From contig JAQFVV010012396.1 of NCBI GenBank assembly GCA_028023455.1, forward strand, positions 5,124,085 to 5,188,084: a stretch of 64,000 nt of DNA. Reading direction: 5' to 3'. Below, in pieces: positions 1 to 13,240 of the stretch. The translations under genes and the position numbers were made by a program. This DNA comes from Epiperipatus broadwayi (taxonomy: Eukaryota; Onychophora; Udeonychophora; Euonychophora; Peripatidae). The notes below the pieces were generated by a model that was given only the letters and a program-made list of their open reading frames with translations, was not told the DNA's origin and did no database searches. Each line of letters starts with the position of its first letter. Position 1 is the stretch's first letter.

Positions 1-1185
1 AATAACTTAATTATGTACATAATATAAAGTCCAATTAATTAAAAAAAATGTCAGTATATTTGTAATTCTGAAATTAATTTGAATAAAATACTTTAAATAG
101 GCAACATTGTTTTACTTGCATCAAAATTTCATCATATTTTCTTATTCATATGTTAATATGTATAGCTAATAAATCATAACAAAATATTAGAATAACTTTA
201 ATAAAAAGAATCAAAAAGTTTATACAATCATTTCTAAAAATAGTTTGATCATATAAATATAGTAAATTATAACATAAAATAAAAAATGTCCAATTATTTT
301 CTATTATTTTTTATCTTAAAAATATAACAAATATATCATAATTTAGATACAAGTTATATATATAATTTTAATTAGAAATTAATTATATAGTTTAATCTTT
401 AAAACAAAAGATTACGTTTGCAATCTTTTTTTTAACTGAAAAATTATTTAGAACTTAAGTTACTGAATAGACTTTTAATTAAAAATAAATTTGCATCAAT
501 ACAGTAGGTTTCTCTGCTGCGTTAAACCTACATAAATTCATTATTAATTTATTTTATAATTTATATATAAAATATAAACCAACTTAAAAAAATAATCAAC
601 TTTTAAAACATATACCATTAATTCAAAATTTCTGGTTTCAAGTATTTTTTAGATTTGTGATGTTTTTGGATTTCATGAATAGATCTTTCACCTCTTATTG
701 TAAACTTCAACTCTGATAAGACAGAAAAAAGACAGTTCAGTACAAACAGGCTTATTAATTTTTCGATATTTACTGTTTGTTTTTGTTATTTATTTTGTTT
801 GTAAATGTGAATACAAAATTATTTATTTATTGTAAATGACTAAAAATAATGTGAAATTTTGTTTAGATAATATAAATTTTTGAATAATAAGTATTCAGAT
901 TAATAACATTTTATTTGTATGTATGTACTGTTTTTAACCCTGACATTTAATACTAAGGTAATTAAAATAGAGAGGGCATATGTATATAAAATGTAAATGA
1001 TTGTTAAAAATATAAAAAATGTAAAATAATAAAATGCAAAAAAATTTATGCTAGATAATACTTAATGTAAGATTAAAATATGCCAAGAATGGATTAGAGA
1101 ACACAACACATGTGATAGCATTATCAACATAATATAGATTGCTGTTTACATGAAAAAAATATATTCAATAAAATTCCATAACTTT
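1..1185. other. AT-rich tract, nothing recognised
   Basis: This stretch is AT-rich with short homopolymer runs. I see no repeat shared with the rest of the window, no long ORF and no RNA gene. Confidence 0.5.
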
Positions 1186-1290
1186 ACTCTGGTTGGCACA
1201 GGGTGGTACTACTGTATGGAGAGTTTTGTCTTGTTTAATAACAATTATGTGCTAGTATAAGAAATGGTGATCATGTAACATTTAAATACT
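1186..1290 (+). repeat. Family B repeat, 3' portion only
   Basis: The segment contains the family B words ggtactactgtatggagag, tttaataacaattatgtgct and tggtgatcatgt in the same order as the copy at 30225-30385. The hammerhead-bearing 5' part of the family is missing here, so this is a truncated copy. Confidence 0.7.
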
Positions 1291-2100
1291 ATTTAAAATA
1301 ATATTGAAACATCCCATACAAAGAATATCTGAAAGATGTTATTGAAGAATGATTTTTTTGGCCCAATATTATTTAAATAACTAATAAAAAAGATTATAGA
1401 AGATGACTAACATGATCTGTATGTTCTTTAAACAAATATTACACTATACTGGTTGTAAAAAATAGACCAATATAATAATAGAATTAATATACTCATCAAA
1501 ACATTTATTTAGAATAATGATTTAGCAAAAAAATATGATATGGCATCCCAAGTTAAAAATAGTTTTAGTACCATGCTTCTTAACTGTGAAAAAGCAATCT
1601 TATTAAAAAGACTCCTTTTGTTCATGCTGAATATAAAGTTCTCTCGTGATTAGGAAAAACCTAAACAATAATTCACATAACATAAGACATATGCTATCAT
1701 ATAATTCTTGTTCTCATGATACAGATTTCTTTACATCATAGCTTTCATATCAAACATAATAGTATTTAAAAGGTTGGTTCAGTCATAAATAAGCTACTTT
1801 TTAATCTCTCAGTAGTTATTTTAATAAATACTACAATAACTACTTGTTTAGACCTTTACAAAGCTTTTTTTCACTATGTTTGTGCCATTTCTAATTACAG
1901 TTTTTTCTAACAACTTTAAATTAATATATTTATTAAATAGACTATTAATTCTTTCACATATTCCTTACTATGTGATTAGTGCTCTATCTATAAAAAATAA
2001 AAACATTATATTGATATATGTTTAACATTTTTACTGTTAGTGTTGAAAAATATTGCACTAATATAGGATGTTTTTGTTATTCCATTCTATTATATATTGT
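1291..2100. other. AT-rich tract, nothing recognised
   Basis: No supported gene, RNA or repeat is visible here beyond AT-rich simple sequence. Confidence 0.45.
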
Positions 2101-3230
2101 GCTGGATGGATCCGCAGATGAACTACTTACACTATATATGTTTTGGCTGGTTTCAAACTTCTTCATAATACATTTATAATCTTATTTAATTATAAATGTT
2201 ACATGAACGAACCGGCACGTTCGAGCAAAATGGGAAATATTATTGATAGCTTTAACTATCAACAATACCCACAATCAGATCATGGCCCACCTCAGCTGAT
2301 ATATTCAAATCCCTACTATCCAAACACTTTATTTGTTTTAGAGTAAACCCTGGGTGCCAGATAGTCTAAGACTAACATATTTTGTCAGTAGGCTCATAAT
2401 CCAGTGCTCAAAACAATCCCAAAAATTAGCTCAGTCTAATTTTAATCAATAATAAAATATAGTTTAATTAGTGGTGATAGAGTTGATAAAAGATTGGTAA
2501 AGAATTGGTAAAAAGAAGTGATAAAAAGAATTGACTGACAAATAAAGTTTTAGTTTAAAGACAATTTATTTTAACTAACATTAATTATACTAAATTTAAT
2601 TATCTTTATAATTTTTAACTAACATAATATTGGTATTTTTGTCATGCACATTTTAAATTAACACAATATAATATATCTTATGGGAAAGCATAAATAATAT
2701 TTGATGTTTATAAAATCATATAGCATTCACAAACACGCACATCGGTAGTTCATTTTATGCATGCTTATAGAATTCAAATTACTTGTTTCTGGAGGCTTTA
2801 CAAATTAATGCAGTGGCTACTATATATAAATGAGAATAAGAAAATGTTTTACCTAGGATTTTTGGAATGTGGATATTGCTTGCTATTAGCTGCTTCTGAT
2901 GAAGTATATCTAACCAGTTAGATTTGAAGTTTCTTGAGGATATTTGATGCTAATCCACTGGTATTATTCTTGGAGACAGTTGAACATTGACGGAGGATTT
3001 CTGAGCTGTTAAGTAGACATTATTTCATGGGCAGGTTTCGCTGTTTCACTGGACTAGGGCTAAAGTAAGAGTGTATGTTCCCAAAAGCTGCTCAGCACTG
3101 CATTTCTGTTTCTGGATATATAATATAAACTGCACTGTTATCTCTAGACTAGACTAGACTAAAAACTAGACTGAAACAACTGAACGTCCAATAAAAATCT
3201 GGCTATTTATATATGCAAAGTGTTTTTGTT
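2101..3230. other. Block of higher sequence complexity, unassigned
   Basis: This block is visibly richer in G and C than its flanks. It contains a short tandem of tagac units (about 3147-3172), an AATAAA-like signal near 3190 and a 16-nt perfect hairpin (atctaac/gttagat) at 2908-2923. The open frames are short (67 aa at most) and show no domain I know. It could be an old repeat or a non-coding exon, and the sequence does not decide between them. Confidence 0.35.
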
Positions 3231-6200
3231 TTAATGTCCTCCGGCAATATGTGTTGTCAAAATTCCTTTAGTAGTTAATCCTTTTTAATCTTGTTGTTGG
3301 GTATTTTAATTAGCAGTTATCACAAACATGTTGTTTATAATTTTAATTAGTAGCCACCACTGTATTTTTAAATATATTGCATTTTAATATTTATTTTCAT
3401 GTGTTTTCCAATATGATTTTAACATGCATTTATTATATATTTTATTAACAAGCTTACATTTACGCACACATATAATTTATTATAATAAGCTCGAATGAAA
3501 AGAGATTTATATTTTAACTTTTAATTTATAATAATAACAACTCTTTAACTTCTTTTATGAACTCTTAGTTTTTTCTGTAGGAAAACTTCCCCTCCCCTCT
3601 TTTAATTAATCAATTGTAAGTTTTATTTCAAGAACTCTTAAACTTTTAATTATTTATTTTAACGAATAGTAATAAGAAAAAAACTCTTTACTTCTTTTAT
3701 AAACTTTTATGTTTTCTTTTATGACAGACTTTTAGTTTAATAATTTTTTTAGATAAAATTATTATATGCCAATTTCAATATTGGTACAATATATTGTAAT
3801 GATACATATGCACAAAAGACTAGGTTCAGATGGTAGTTTTCAATAATAGGGATTTATGTGTTGAAACTCTCTTAAGATTCTGTTTAAATTTTATTGACTG
3901 AAATTGCTAATTATAAGATCTGTGAAATTCTTCTTAAATATTAACCTAAAACAAGGCTCTACAATAACATATATATAATGTCAAAGAGTAATTTTATTAA
4001 ATTCAAAATATATTTAAAATGAAAAATAATAAATGATTAATGATATCAGGGCTTAAATAATAATATAACAATAATGCAACTGTGAATTGATGTGAGATGA
4101 GTGAATAAAAAAGTAATTAATATGAACTTATTAAGTGAAAAATCATTCAATTTTATTAACAAATAATATTAATAAGCAAATGGTATTAATATTTTAAAGG
4201 GCTCGGTCATCTTATAACATTTAATCATGAAGCTGTTACAAATAGTTTTATAAATAAATGTTACACTAAAGCTTTTATAAAATTCAAATAAATTTTTTGA
4301 TAAGTATAACAGGCAAAAGGATATTATAATCCCAAAAATTTAAGTTAAATACAATGATGAGATCCTTTAGTTTGTTTTCATCAGTTGTAGTATAAAAAAT
4401 ATAATGTGTGCTAACTATCTAAATGTCCGTATGTTCATGCATGGTACTGTAAGTGCACATAAATATATAAATAACATATCAAAACTGTTTTACCTGGACA
4501 GTAAACCTATTATCTCTGACAGCTCCAAAACAAAGAAAAATATACATGCATACTAAAAAATTTATATGAGATAGTTTCTTTTTCTTCCTTTTTTTTTAAA
4601 TTCTTGTATGAAATTTTTTTATTCATGATCCTATAATCCATGAAGCTTAATAAGTTTAATGGATGAATTTACTACAGACAGTGATTTCTTAATACTAAAA
4701 CAATTGTTTCTATAACTTGTAGGATGATGCAGTTTTCCAGGAAAGTTTTGTTTGGCTCCTCTAAGTCATAAACAATTTCTCTCAAGGAATGCTGGTATAG
4801 TTGTGATCAAATGGCTTACCTATAATGGAATAAATTTCTTTCATCATTTTTTAGAGTTTTACAAAATATACTTCATTGTCAAAATTTTGAATAATGTTGA
4901 TAGTTAGAATTCTTTTACAATCCATGTCCAAACTTCTAACTGCATGTAAAATCATGATCATCAGACTTATAGGCATGAAATTGAAGGATCGAAAGGCATT
5001 TTACCCCATTTCTACTTGACTTCTAGCATGGCATTCTGTTATTCAAACACCAAATGTATATTTCTACAAGAAATATGTCCGATATTATCAGCTGCACATT
5101 TAGATTGCAAGTAAGTAAATTTTATTCTATATTATTATTTTTCCTGGCCTTTCTTGTCTTGTATTTTCATATAATATTGTTATAGCGATTCTAGAATATG
5201 TTAGTTAATGATGCTTTTGTATAATTTTTGGTTTATTCATAGACACATTTAAAATTAATGTGTTAGAATTTTTGGAGATTAATAAAATATAAATCATTTA
5301 ATCTTTATAAAATATATATAATAAATTTCAGTATTTAGGATTTTACTTAATAATCTTACCTAAGTTCATGTACATGGCTATTATCATTTAACTATTATTA
5401 AAGTTTAAATTATAAAGTTTTTTTTCAAACATTTATTTATAGTTTGGAATATTTTTTCAAAACAAACATTCTGAAAAAGTTATAAATCATTTAATTAATA
5501 CATATGTGAACAAAATAGATTAATTAATGAATTAGTTGCTTCTTGTAAAGCAAAAAAGCTACAAAAAACATTTTTTACATATATAGGTTTAAGGATAGGC
5601 ATATCAGGCATAGAATGATGGGTAACAGAGTGATGTCAACCATCAAAAGAAAAAGCAAATAAATACTTATCAACAAGAACGTCTTCCTTTTTATTGAGCT
5701 TAGGCAATAAATAAAAATCAATATTAAAAGTAAATAATAAGTAAACAAGTAAAATAGTATAACTAACAATTATCATCAATAATCAACAGACATTTTTGGT
5801 GATTAAAATATATAAAATCTTAAACTAATCATCATCAAGCAGATGCCAAATTTAAGACACAATATAAAAAAGCATTATCAATATTTCAACTGCATGCACA
5901 TACTTAAGTGCTAAAATGACTATAAAAATAATTCTTTATCAAAAATGCTGAAAATGTTATATCAATCATGATCATTATCAATGCACTTGTCCATCTAGAA
6001 CTATGAATGTACTGGCTATCAATAAACTAACTATTATCATGAAGCATATAAAGTGAAGTGAGTAGCCATTAATGGTGACAATTAATGTTGCATGACTCGA
6101 ATAATTCTACAGAAAACCATAGGGATGTTCATTCATATATATACCATCATGTCTGAACTAACTTCTGGATTGCCAGGAACCCTAATAAATATGATTGTAA

Positions 6201-6726
6201 ATAAAAGAAAATATGTATATCTATAAAACCTAATCTATTCTAGTATTAAATATTTTCAGTGGAATAACTTAAAATAATAATTAATTAATTTATTAATTAG
6301 AAATAATAATAATAAAAACTCAAAGATCTGTTAAATTACTCTACAAAACAAATAAATTACTCTGTATTTGACTGTTTACAAATAAAGATATTATTTCCAT
6401 AGATTAGCAAGCAAAACTATACATGTAATATTTAAATGATAGTTTACAAATGTTAGAAATTGTAACAAATATTACACAATCACATATATATGTGGATGCA
6501 TATGAATGACTAAAAATATAAATTATCTTAATCATTAATAAACAATAAAACTATCTTATTTTAATATATAAATAATGAATGATTTTAGATACACTTGTAT
6601 GTGTAGAGCTATGCGCACACACTGTGCATGCTGTTATGGAAAAGCATTTCATGTATTAAATTCATATGTCAACATTATTCCATGTTAATAATATGAATCA
6701 TTAAATGATAAACATATACATAATAT
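3231..6726. other. AT-rich tract, only minor repeats
   Basis: I see an imperfect direct repeat around 3528-3580 and 3670-3720 (both contain actctttamcttcttttat). Otherwise there are only AT-rich words and short runs. No protein domain is recognisable; the 64-aa minus-strand frame at 5575-5769 is composition-driven. Confidence 0.45.
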
Positions 6727-7185
6727 GTGTCCACACATGTGCTTGTTCAAAATAAATTATTTCAATTAATATCATTTAAATTGTTTACATTGCCATCTAA
6801 TTATAGAAAATACAAATCCATTAACTTAATCACAAATCTGCATATTCACTCTTTAAACAAAATATATTGGAAGTATTTTCTAGCTATAATATATTTTAAA
6901 GTTTTATTCACTGGAAGTTATTTATTTTTCTTGTTATCAAAGTGTATCATGTTACAATATCTTTATCTGGTGGCTGTACAGATTACTCACTATCTTCAAT
7001 ATGTACATAACAAAATTATGCAGTGCTTATTTTTAACTTGGTCAAAATTTGCCCAAATTAGTAATTTTTACTTCTATTGGCTACTTTTGTTTTATTGGCT
7101 AATTTATTCAATAGATGTTTACTTTAAAACAGATCCACATAATAGAGGTTTTAAAAAATCTTCTGGGGCAGTAAAGATAAATTGA
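6727..7185 (+). other. Unassigned 152-codon open frame
   Basis: This is the longest ATG-initiated frame in the window that is not explained by a microsatellite, foldback or known element. The product would be rich in Leu, Ile, Phe, Tyr and Lys, with one strongly hydrophobic stretch (about residues 50-75) and another near residues 110-130. Such a composition is what AT-rich noncoding DNA gives by chance, and I recognise no family. No splice structure, poly-A signal or homologous copy elsewhere in the window supports it. It could be an exon of a rapidly evolving membrane protein or simply a chance frame. I favour chance but record it for its length. Confidence 0.15.
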
Positions 7186-8519
7186 TTTTATCAATACCAA
7201 TGTTAATCTTTGAAATAATATACCAATATGTATACATATCAGTGCATATTTCTAGATGATATGCACCGATTCTATTTTTTATAAATTTGTATTTAGGAAA
7301 TTTCAAAGTTAAAATGACTATTACAGTAAATTGTAAATTAAACATGTTTGTTTATGGGCAATTTATAATCATTGCTGATTTACTTTAGTCTGGATTTCAA
7401 TTTATGTAACAATTTTATGATATAGAATAAGATACCTCTTATTTGTGCTATTAAATTCAGATTTTATCTTCGTTTACAAGGATTGGACAGCTGAAAAAAA
7501 ATATAATAGATATTGAAAAATATGTTTTCAATAATAATGTATATGTTACTCATCTAATAATTTCTTCCATCTGTGCTTCATAAGTAAGTAAAATATCAAT
7601 GCTTCAAAATGTATAATAATAAACCATGGAAACTCATATATCACCATCATTCATATGATTGATAGGAGATTCCTTTTATTTGTGCTTTTACTTTTTGTGA
7701 CATATATCTCATATATGTATAATACACATATGAGTGTTAGAACATTTATTTCATCTGTGTTCCTGTGCATATATAAAGTAGTATATGTGAAATGTATAGG
7801 ATTGGAGTTTCACGATAAGGAGGCTGACTTTTTAATGTCATGTCTGGGATATTGCATCTAAAATAAAATCTGAAAGTTTTTAACTTTATTAATTTCTAAA
7901 TTTCGTCAGTGGAAAGCAGTCTACTTCACACACATTTTGCTATGAATCAGGAGAAGGCATCCCTATTTCTCTGGAACTTTAAAGTCAAACAATATGGAAA
8001 CTAGTAGCAAGCCAATCTTCTACACATTCTACAATCCAATCAAATTATCTAATAATAATCAGTTATACTGAACCCACTATTATGGAGACTGAAAGTACTC
8101 TAAAAACAAGATAAGTATTTCTCATCTTAATTAATAAAAACAAGATAACTTTTTTAATTTATATATATTTTTAAATAAAATAAAACAGATTATGTAATTA
8201 ATTTCAACAATGTATATTAAAAAGAAAATAAAACACCTTTGTTTCATCCAAAAATATCTTTCTTTGTTACTTTAAAATATTTAACATTTTTGTCCAAATC
8301 TTTGCATTGATTAAAAATGTTTTATATTTAATTTACAGTACTTTAAAAATATCAATTAAAATAGTATTTAATCAATTAACATTTAAGTAATTCCTGATTT
8401 TAAAATAATTATTAAATTTTGTTCATTTTAATTTCTACTTTTCCTTTTAAGCTTTAAATATATATATATACACATACTACATTGTGTACAATAAGATGAA
8501 TCTGTCTCAATACATATTC
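7186..8519. other. AT-rich tract, nothing recognised
   Basis: There is no supported gene or RNA. A 68-aa frame at 7655-7861 has no recognisable domain and biased composition. Confidence 0.45.
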
Positions 8520-8740
8520 AAACATATAAGAGAATTGCATTAGTTCCTACAATCTAGGTGAACTCAGTTTCAAGGCTTCTCACTGATGAAAGCCACAAGC
8601 TAGAAATTAGACTGAGAATATTGGATATGTATGCACTAAATAGTGATTTTATGCACAAACTTTCTTGCATCCACTTTGGCTTGCACTAGGTGGCACTACT
8701 ATTTGAGAATTTGCTACTAATTTAAGAGGCTCATAGTCAA
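8520..8740 (+). repeat. Family B repeat copy (with hammerhead-like core)
   Basis: The order of conserved words (aatctaggtg, cactgatgaaagccacaagc, attttatgcacaaac, catccactttggcttgcac, ggcactactatt) matches the copies at 61575-61799 and, inverted, 60955-61160 and 58822-58974. The unit carries a hammerhead-like segment in its 5' third. No coding capacity is seen. The copy is old, judging from its many differences from the others. Confidence 0.8.
8577..8618 (+). ncRNA. Hammerhead ribozyme-like motif, family B
   Basis: Read in order: stem I 5' strand TTCTCA (8577-8582), core CTGATGA (8583-8589), a small stem II hairpin with AGC/GCT, core GAAA (8603-8606), a minimal stem III, then stem I 3' strand TGAGAA (8613-8618). 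Stem I pairs at all six positions with Watson-Crick pairs. The nucleotide expected to be U16.1 before the cleavage site is A here, so this copy is probably inactive. The copy at 61065-61106 has TCCTCA/TGGGGA instead, a paired change in the second position. Confidence 0.6.
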
Positions 8741-9045
8741 CAACAGCACATTTTCCCTTGTCTATGATTTGGATTCAATTCAATTTGGTCAATGGTTATC
8801 TAGTTATTTTTAGATAAAAGGAAAGAGAAAAAAATCATTCAAATTTCACTCTTAGCAATTTGTAAACCTAATGAAAACAATCTTCTCATTCAATGATTTT
8901 CTATGAGAGACTATTGTAGATGTCTTTGTTTGCAGTGGGTTATTTAAAAGCTACTTTATATTTTATAATATATTAATCTCAAATTCACCAATTCATATTT
9001 AAATCAATAGCTAAATTAAATTTAAAACTTTAATACTGATTGTTT

Positions 9046-9288
9046 CCCTGATAAGGCAGACTTATCAAATGCAAAGTAACATAACATAAAGAATGTATAC
9101 TATCCTAACTTACCAAAATTCCAATTCACAATCTAAACTTCAGCAATCTGAAGCTATTAATTTGTTTAAAACATCTTTTGATATTAAATTATAATTAAAA
9201 TGTGAATTGGAATTGTAGGATGATAGGTTACTATATATATTTGTTTTGTGTTGTGTTACTTTATGTTTGATAGTCTGCCTTAGCAGGA
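9046..9288. repeat. Foldback (inverted-repeat) element
   Basis: The left arm from 9046 (words aaggcagact, aaagtaacataacat, aattccaattcacaat) is repeated in reverse complement, ending at about 9288 (words attgtgaattggaatt-like, tgtgttactttatg, agtctgcctt). Arms are about 90 nt with mismatches and the spacer is about 60 nt. This is MITE-like; no transposase is present. Confidence 0.75.
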
Positions 9289-12200
9289 AAATCATCACTA
9301 GTGCATTTTTAAATTTAATTTTGAGTAGTGAATTAATTTTGACTTGATGTACTTGGTTTAATGTAATGTCTTGATTAGCTTTTGGTATTTAATATTTCAT
9401 ATATTTATGATTGTGTGTATGTGCTAAAAAATCCTATAATATATATTTAATGTATTTAGAAATCATTTTTAATATTTAAATATTACTGATCTCCATTATC
9501 AATGGTTTTACTAATATGATGCATTATGATAAGTATGAATATCAAAATATTTTTATCTAACCTAACACATTATTACCAAAATAAATAAAAAAAATCTATA
9601 TTTATTTCTATAACTTTCACCAAACTCTAGCTATTTTTATTCTTGTAAAAGATAATAAGTTCAGATTTCTAAAGATATAGGTGAATTGTTTTCATATCAC
9701 TAGAACAGTATTGTGTAGTGCTACATTAATTTTTAACTTAAGGTAATTTATTGAAATTCAATAATATTTTATTTCTTGTATTAATAGACTAATATTTAGA
9801 GATACATATTTATTTGTTTATATTATAAAATCATTTTTTTTATATTTTTGCAATATTTAGGAAAAGAATAAAATAATTAAAGATTTTGAAGAGCCCATTG
9901 GAAGCAAAATGAAAAACATAATTTCAATATAAGTTTGCTGACAGATTCTATTGATTTTTCATAATCTTCAATGTAAAGAGTTTCTTTACATTTTTGAGTT
10001 TTTTTTTAAATTTATATTATTTATTTCTTCTAAACACTACGATAGACATTAAAGATATTCTATCATGTGTCTGTTAACCTACACTTGCTTTCTTCCAATA
10101 TTATTCATACTTTCTGCATCATGCTAATAATAATAATAGTGTTGATACTCATCCCTACATTATTTTTCTTAGTCTAGATTATATTCATTGAAAGTCTATC
10201 TGGGTTGAAAGATTTTTCCTATTAGAATGTTATCACTAACAACATGTACACCTTTTTACCAGTAATCAAGATATACATATTACTAATAGGAAAAATGGAA
10301 AGCAGAAATAATGATAAAATTAAACTGGAAATACTGAAAAAAGAAAAAGGAAATAAAAAAATATATAGATGATATTAAAAGATAAAAGATAGTTCAAGTA
10401 TTTAAAAATTTATCAAAATATGAAATTTTTAAAAATAAGATGAACTTGAATGATATGTAGAATCTTTACAAAAATAAGGCAGTAGAATTACATTTTATTA
10501 TTTATATATTAATATATTTAGTTTAAGTTTTATTTCTACTGTTTTATCTTCTTTTCTCATTAAAAGACTTATCAGGAAATGTTTTCTAAATACAACCAAT
10601 TACACTGTTCTTATTAATATGAACTTGCTTTCCCTATGTCAGCCCACATGTTGTCAGCCAAAAATTAATTTTTTAATGCAATTCCAAAAACTAGTATTGT
10701 TTTATATATATTTTGGTATTTGGACTTTCACCATTTCTTACATCATTTTACTCCATTAATAATTTTACTGTGATTTTCTCTATCTCTACAAAAAACTATA
10801 TTTGAGTTGATAATATATATATATATATAATTTGTTTTGAATACTGAGCTTTAGAAAAGTTCAAATGTTATATATTAAACTGGTTAGCAATAGCAGTATA
10901 ATACTATGACAAACTAATAGTATTTGATTAATAATAATAATAATAATAATAATACTATTTATTAATTACAAAATTATAGCTATAACTCTTAAAAAACCCA
11001 CTTCTGCTTTCAAGCACATTTTTGTATGAACAGAAAACAAAAGACAATGCAACAATATTCAGCTACTTAACATTTTTTTGACTTAAAAATTTATAAAAAC
11101 CAAATAAAATATCATATGATATTCTAACTTTACTTTCTACATCTTTCTTAAGAGTGTTAATTCAATTGGTTTACTCAAAGTGCAGAATCATCTATTGTAA
11201 GTTTCAATAATCAATGAACTTTAAATCATTAGAGAAGTTTCTACAAACTGACTTTTTTGTGTATGGCTATACAATAAAACTGCTTATGTTCACAGCCTTA
11301 GAGTCCTTGAATCTCAGATCATTATATTGAACAATATGAAAATAGTAAAACGTTCTAGCCAATATTGTACATTGGCAGCATCCATAGTTAGAATGGCTGT
11401 GGCATTACTGTTCAATGTCTATTGGTTATTTAAAAGCTTATGATAGATAGGCATGAAACAAGTAGAATAAATTACTGACCCTAACGAAAGTTTAGTAAAA
11501 ACATAATGGACATTATAGCAAGGTATGTATATATCAATAATTAAATAACAAAAAACTTTATAATAGTTTTTTACATCTTTAATAATAAGCATTTATTTTA
11601 TAACGTCTTGCGTGCGATTATAACATTCTCACAGCGTCTGCGCAATTAGCTTAACAGGCTGTCATTCTATCGTAATCTTTAATAATAATAAATGTTTCAT
11701 ATTATGCCTTTTTGTTTTTAAATTCAGCATCTTATATTTCTTCTCGTGTGCCATTTAAAACTCAAGAAATTCCCGAGTTTTTGGAAAATAGTTATTATTA
11801 CTATTGATTCCAAAAGTAATTGTATAATTTTAAAAAATTTAAACTATTTAAATAAACAGATTCAATTTATAAATCAAAACAACACCCTTGTTAAAGCAAG
11901 AACATTAACTTAATACAGAATAATGGTATGACCGCTAAAGATGCGTTATTATAAATATAAAAAAATTTAATGACTTCATATGTAAACAATAATTATCAAA
12001 AAGATAATAAATAATCAAGCTTAATGTATATATAGATTTGTTCATGTAAATAAAATAATAACTTAAATAAATAAGTAAATTACCAATTAACATAATTGAG
12101 TCTTTTTAATGTCCAGACAATGATAAAAGAGATTCGGCTGAATCGTCAGTACTTTAATACCGTATACACTGGAAAAATTTCTTCTAAATATCACTCTCTT

Positions 12201-12650
12201 TCATACAAAGACATTAAAAAAGCCCAAATAATTCCCAAAATGCATTTCTTCTAGTTCGGATCATTAAATCCATACAAATGTTTTCAACAATGGTTATAAT
12301 GTATCCATCTCATTTTGTTCATGGATGCATAATCTTAATGATAATGATTATTTAGTATTTTTTAAATAAATATTTCAAAATTATTAATAACTACGTATTA
12401 GGCTAGAAATTGTCATATTATTCTTATGCCAGACACAGGTTTTAAAACTCAGTAAAAACACAATATAGCTGACAAATTAAGTTTAGTAAATTGCTTTATT
12501 TTCTAATGACTTTTTACATTTGTTTAAAGGAGATAAATATTAATCAGAAAAATTTCAAACATATACATATATTTAATAGTACAACATATGACACAAATAT
12601 AAAGGAAGTTAAAATAATGGCTTGAATAACAGGAGTTTATAATAATAGAT
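9289..12650. other. AT-rich tract with simple repeats and one small foldback
   Basis: The tract contains a small inverted repeat at 10213-10296 (ttttcctattag near both ends), a (TA)n run at about 10809-10829 and an (AAT)n run at 10927-10955. A locally CpG-containing patch lies at 11606-11672. No gene or domain is recognisable; the 74-aa minus frame at 12524-12748 overlaps the start of a family A repeat. Confidence 0.45.
10927..10955. repeat. (AAT)n microsatellite
   Basis: About nine uninterrupted AAT units. Confidence 0.9.
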
Positions 12651-12689
12651 AAATAGACCTTTATTGAGTTTAGAACCTTTATCTGGATT

Positions 12690-13155
12690 AATAATATAAT
12701 ATATAGGGTATAAGAGCACAGACTTTTACACAACCTACCATTCTCCACTCTATCTCATAACACTAATACACTTGAACACATATATGTCGAAAAAATAAAT
12801 AATCACCAATATATGTATTTCATACTAAACCAGCAATCATCAGTTGGTCCAGATCACCATCTCCTCACATATATGCTATAAGTGCTCAGATATATATTAA
12901 GATAGCCAGTCTTCATACTTTAATGGACAGGCTTCAATCTACTCCACACTCCAACTCTTCAGCCATCCATTCAATTGAAAATCTGTTGATGGAATTCTCA
13001 AAGGCCACCCTGAGGCTGAGATTCTTGTCACACCCATGTTGACCTAAGGTCAATCACCCCTCATGTACAGGACTAATCATTCAAAACATATACAAGGGAT
13101 GGGCAGACATCTCTACTATATAATAACTGAAACACAGGCTTATTATATACCTGTG
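12690..13155 (-). repeat. Family A repeat copy 1 (hammerhead-bearing)
   Basis: Family A is an interspersed repeat of about 400-470 bp, shared with 13672-13935, 17222-17620, 18845-19335, 21596-22035 and 34376-34770. Its ribozyme reads on the minus strand, so I give that as the sense strand. Diagnostic + strand words are aatcaccaatatatgtattt, tcatcagttggtccagatca, ttaatggacaggcttcaatc and cacacccatgttgac. No coding capacity is conserved among copies. It is followed at 13160 by a second, truncated copy in the same orientation, giving a head-to-tail arrangement with a period of about 466 bp. Confidence 0.85.
12800..12856 (-). ncRNA. Type I hammerhead ribozyme motif, family A copy 1
   Basis: On the minus strand: TGATC, bulge TGG, ACCAA (stem I), CTGATGA, stem II hairpin TGCT...AGTA around a GTTT-type loop, GAAA, stem III ATA/TAT closed by 2 nt, A17, then TTGGT and GATTA (stem I 3' strand). 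The lower stem I (ACCAA/TTGGT) is perfect; the upper half pairs with one G-U. Core residues are intact. Confidence 0.75.
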
Positions 13156-13159
13156 TCTA

Positions 13160-13240
13160 TATATGTAATATATAGGGTATATGACCACAGACTTTCACAC
13201 GACCCACCACCCTCCACTCTATCTCATAATACCAATCTCT
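13160..13240 (-). repeat. Family A truncated tandem copy
   Basis: The sequence atatagggtatatgaccaca, actttcacac, ccactctatctcataa repeats that at 12701-12770 in the same orientation, then stops before the ribozyme part. Partial head-to-tail dimers are typical of retrozymes and of Penelope-like elements with pseudo-LTRs. Confidence 0.7.

Noticed and set aside
2896-2925. CTGATGA followed by a perfect 7-bp hairpin, resembling a hammerhead
   Set aside because: The second core strand reads GAAG rather than GAAA, no stem I closes, and no repeat copy shares it.
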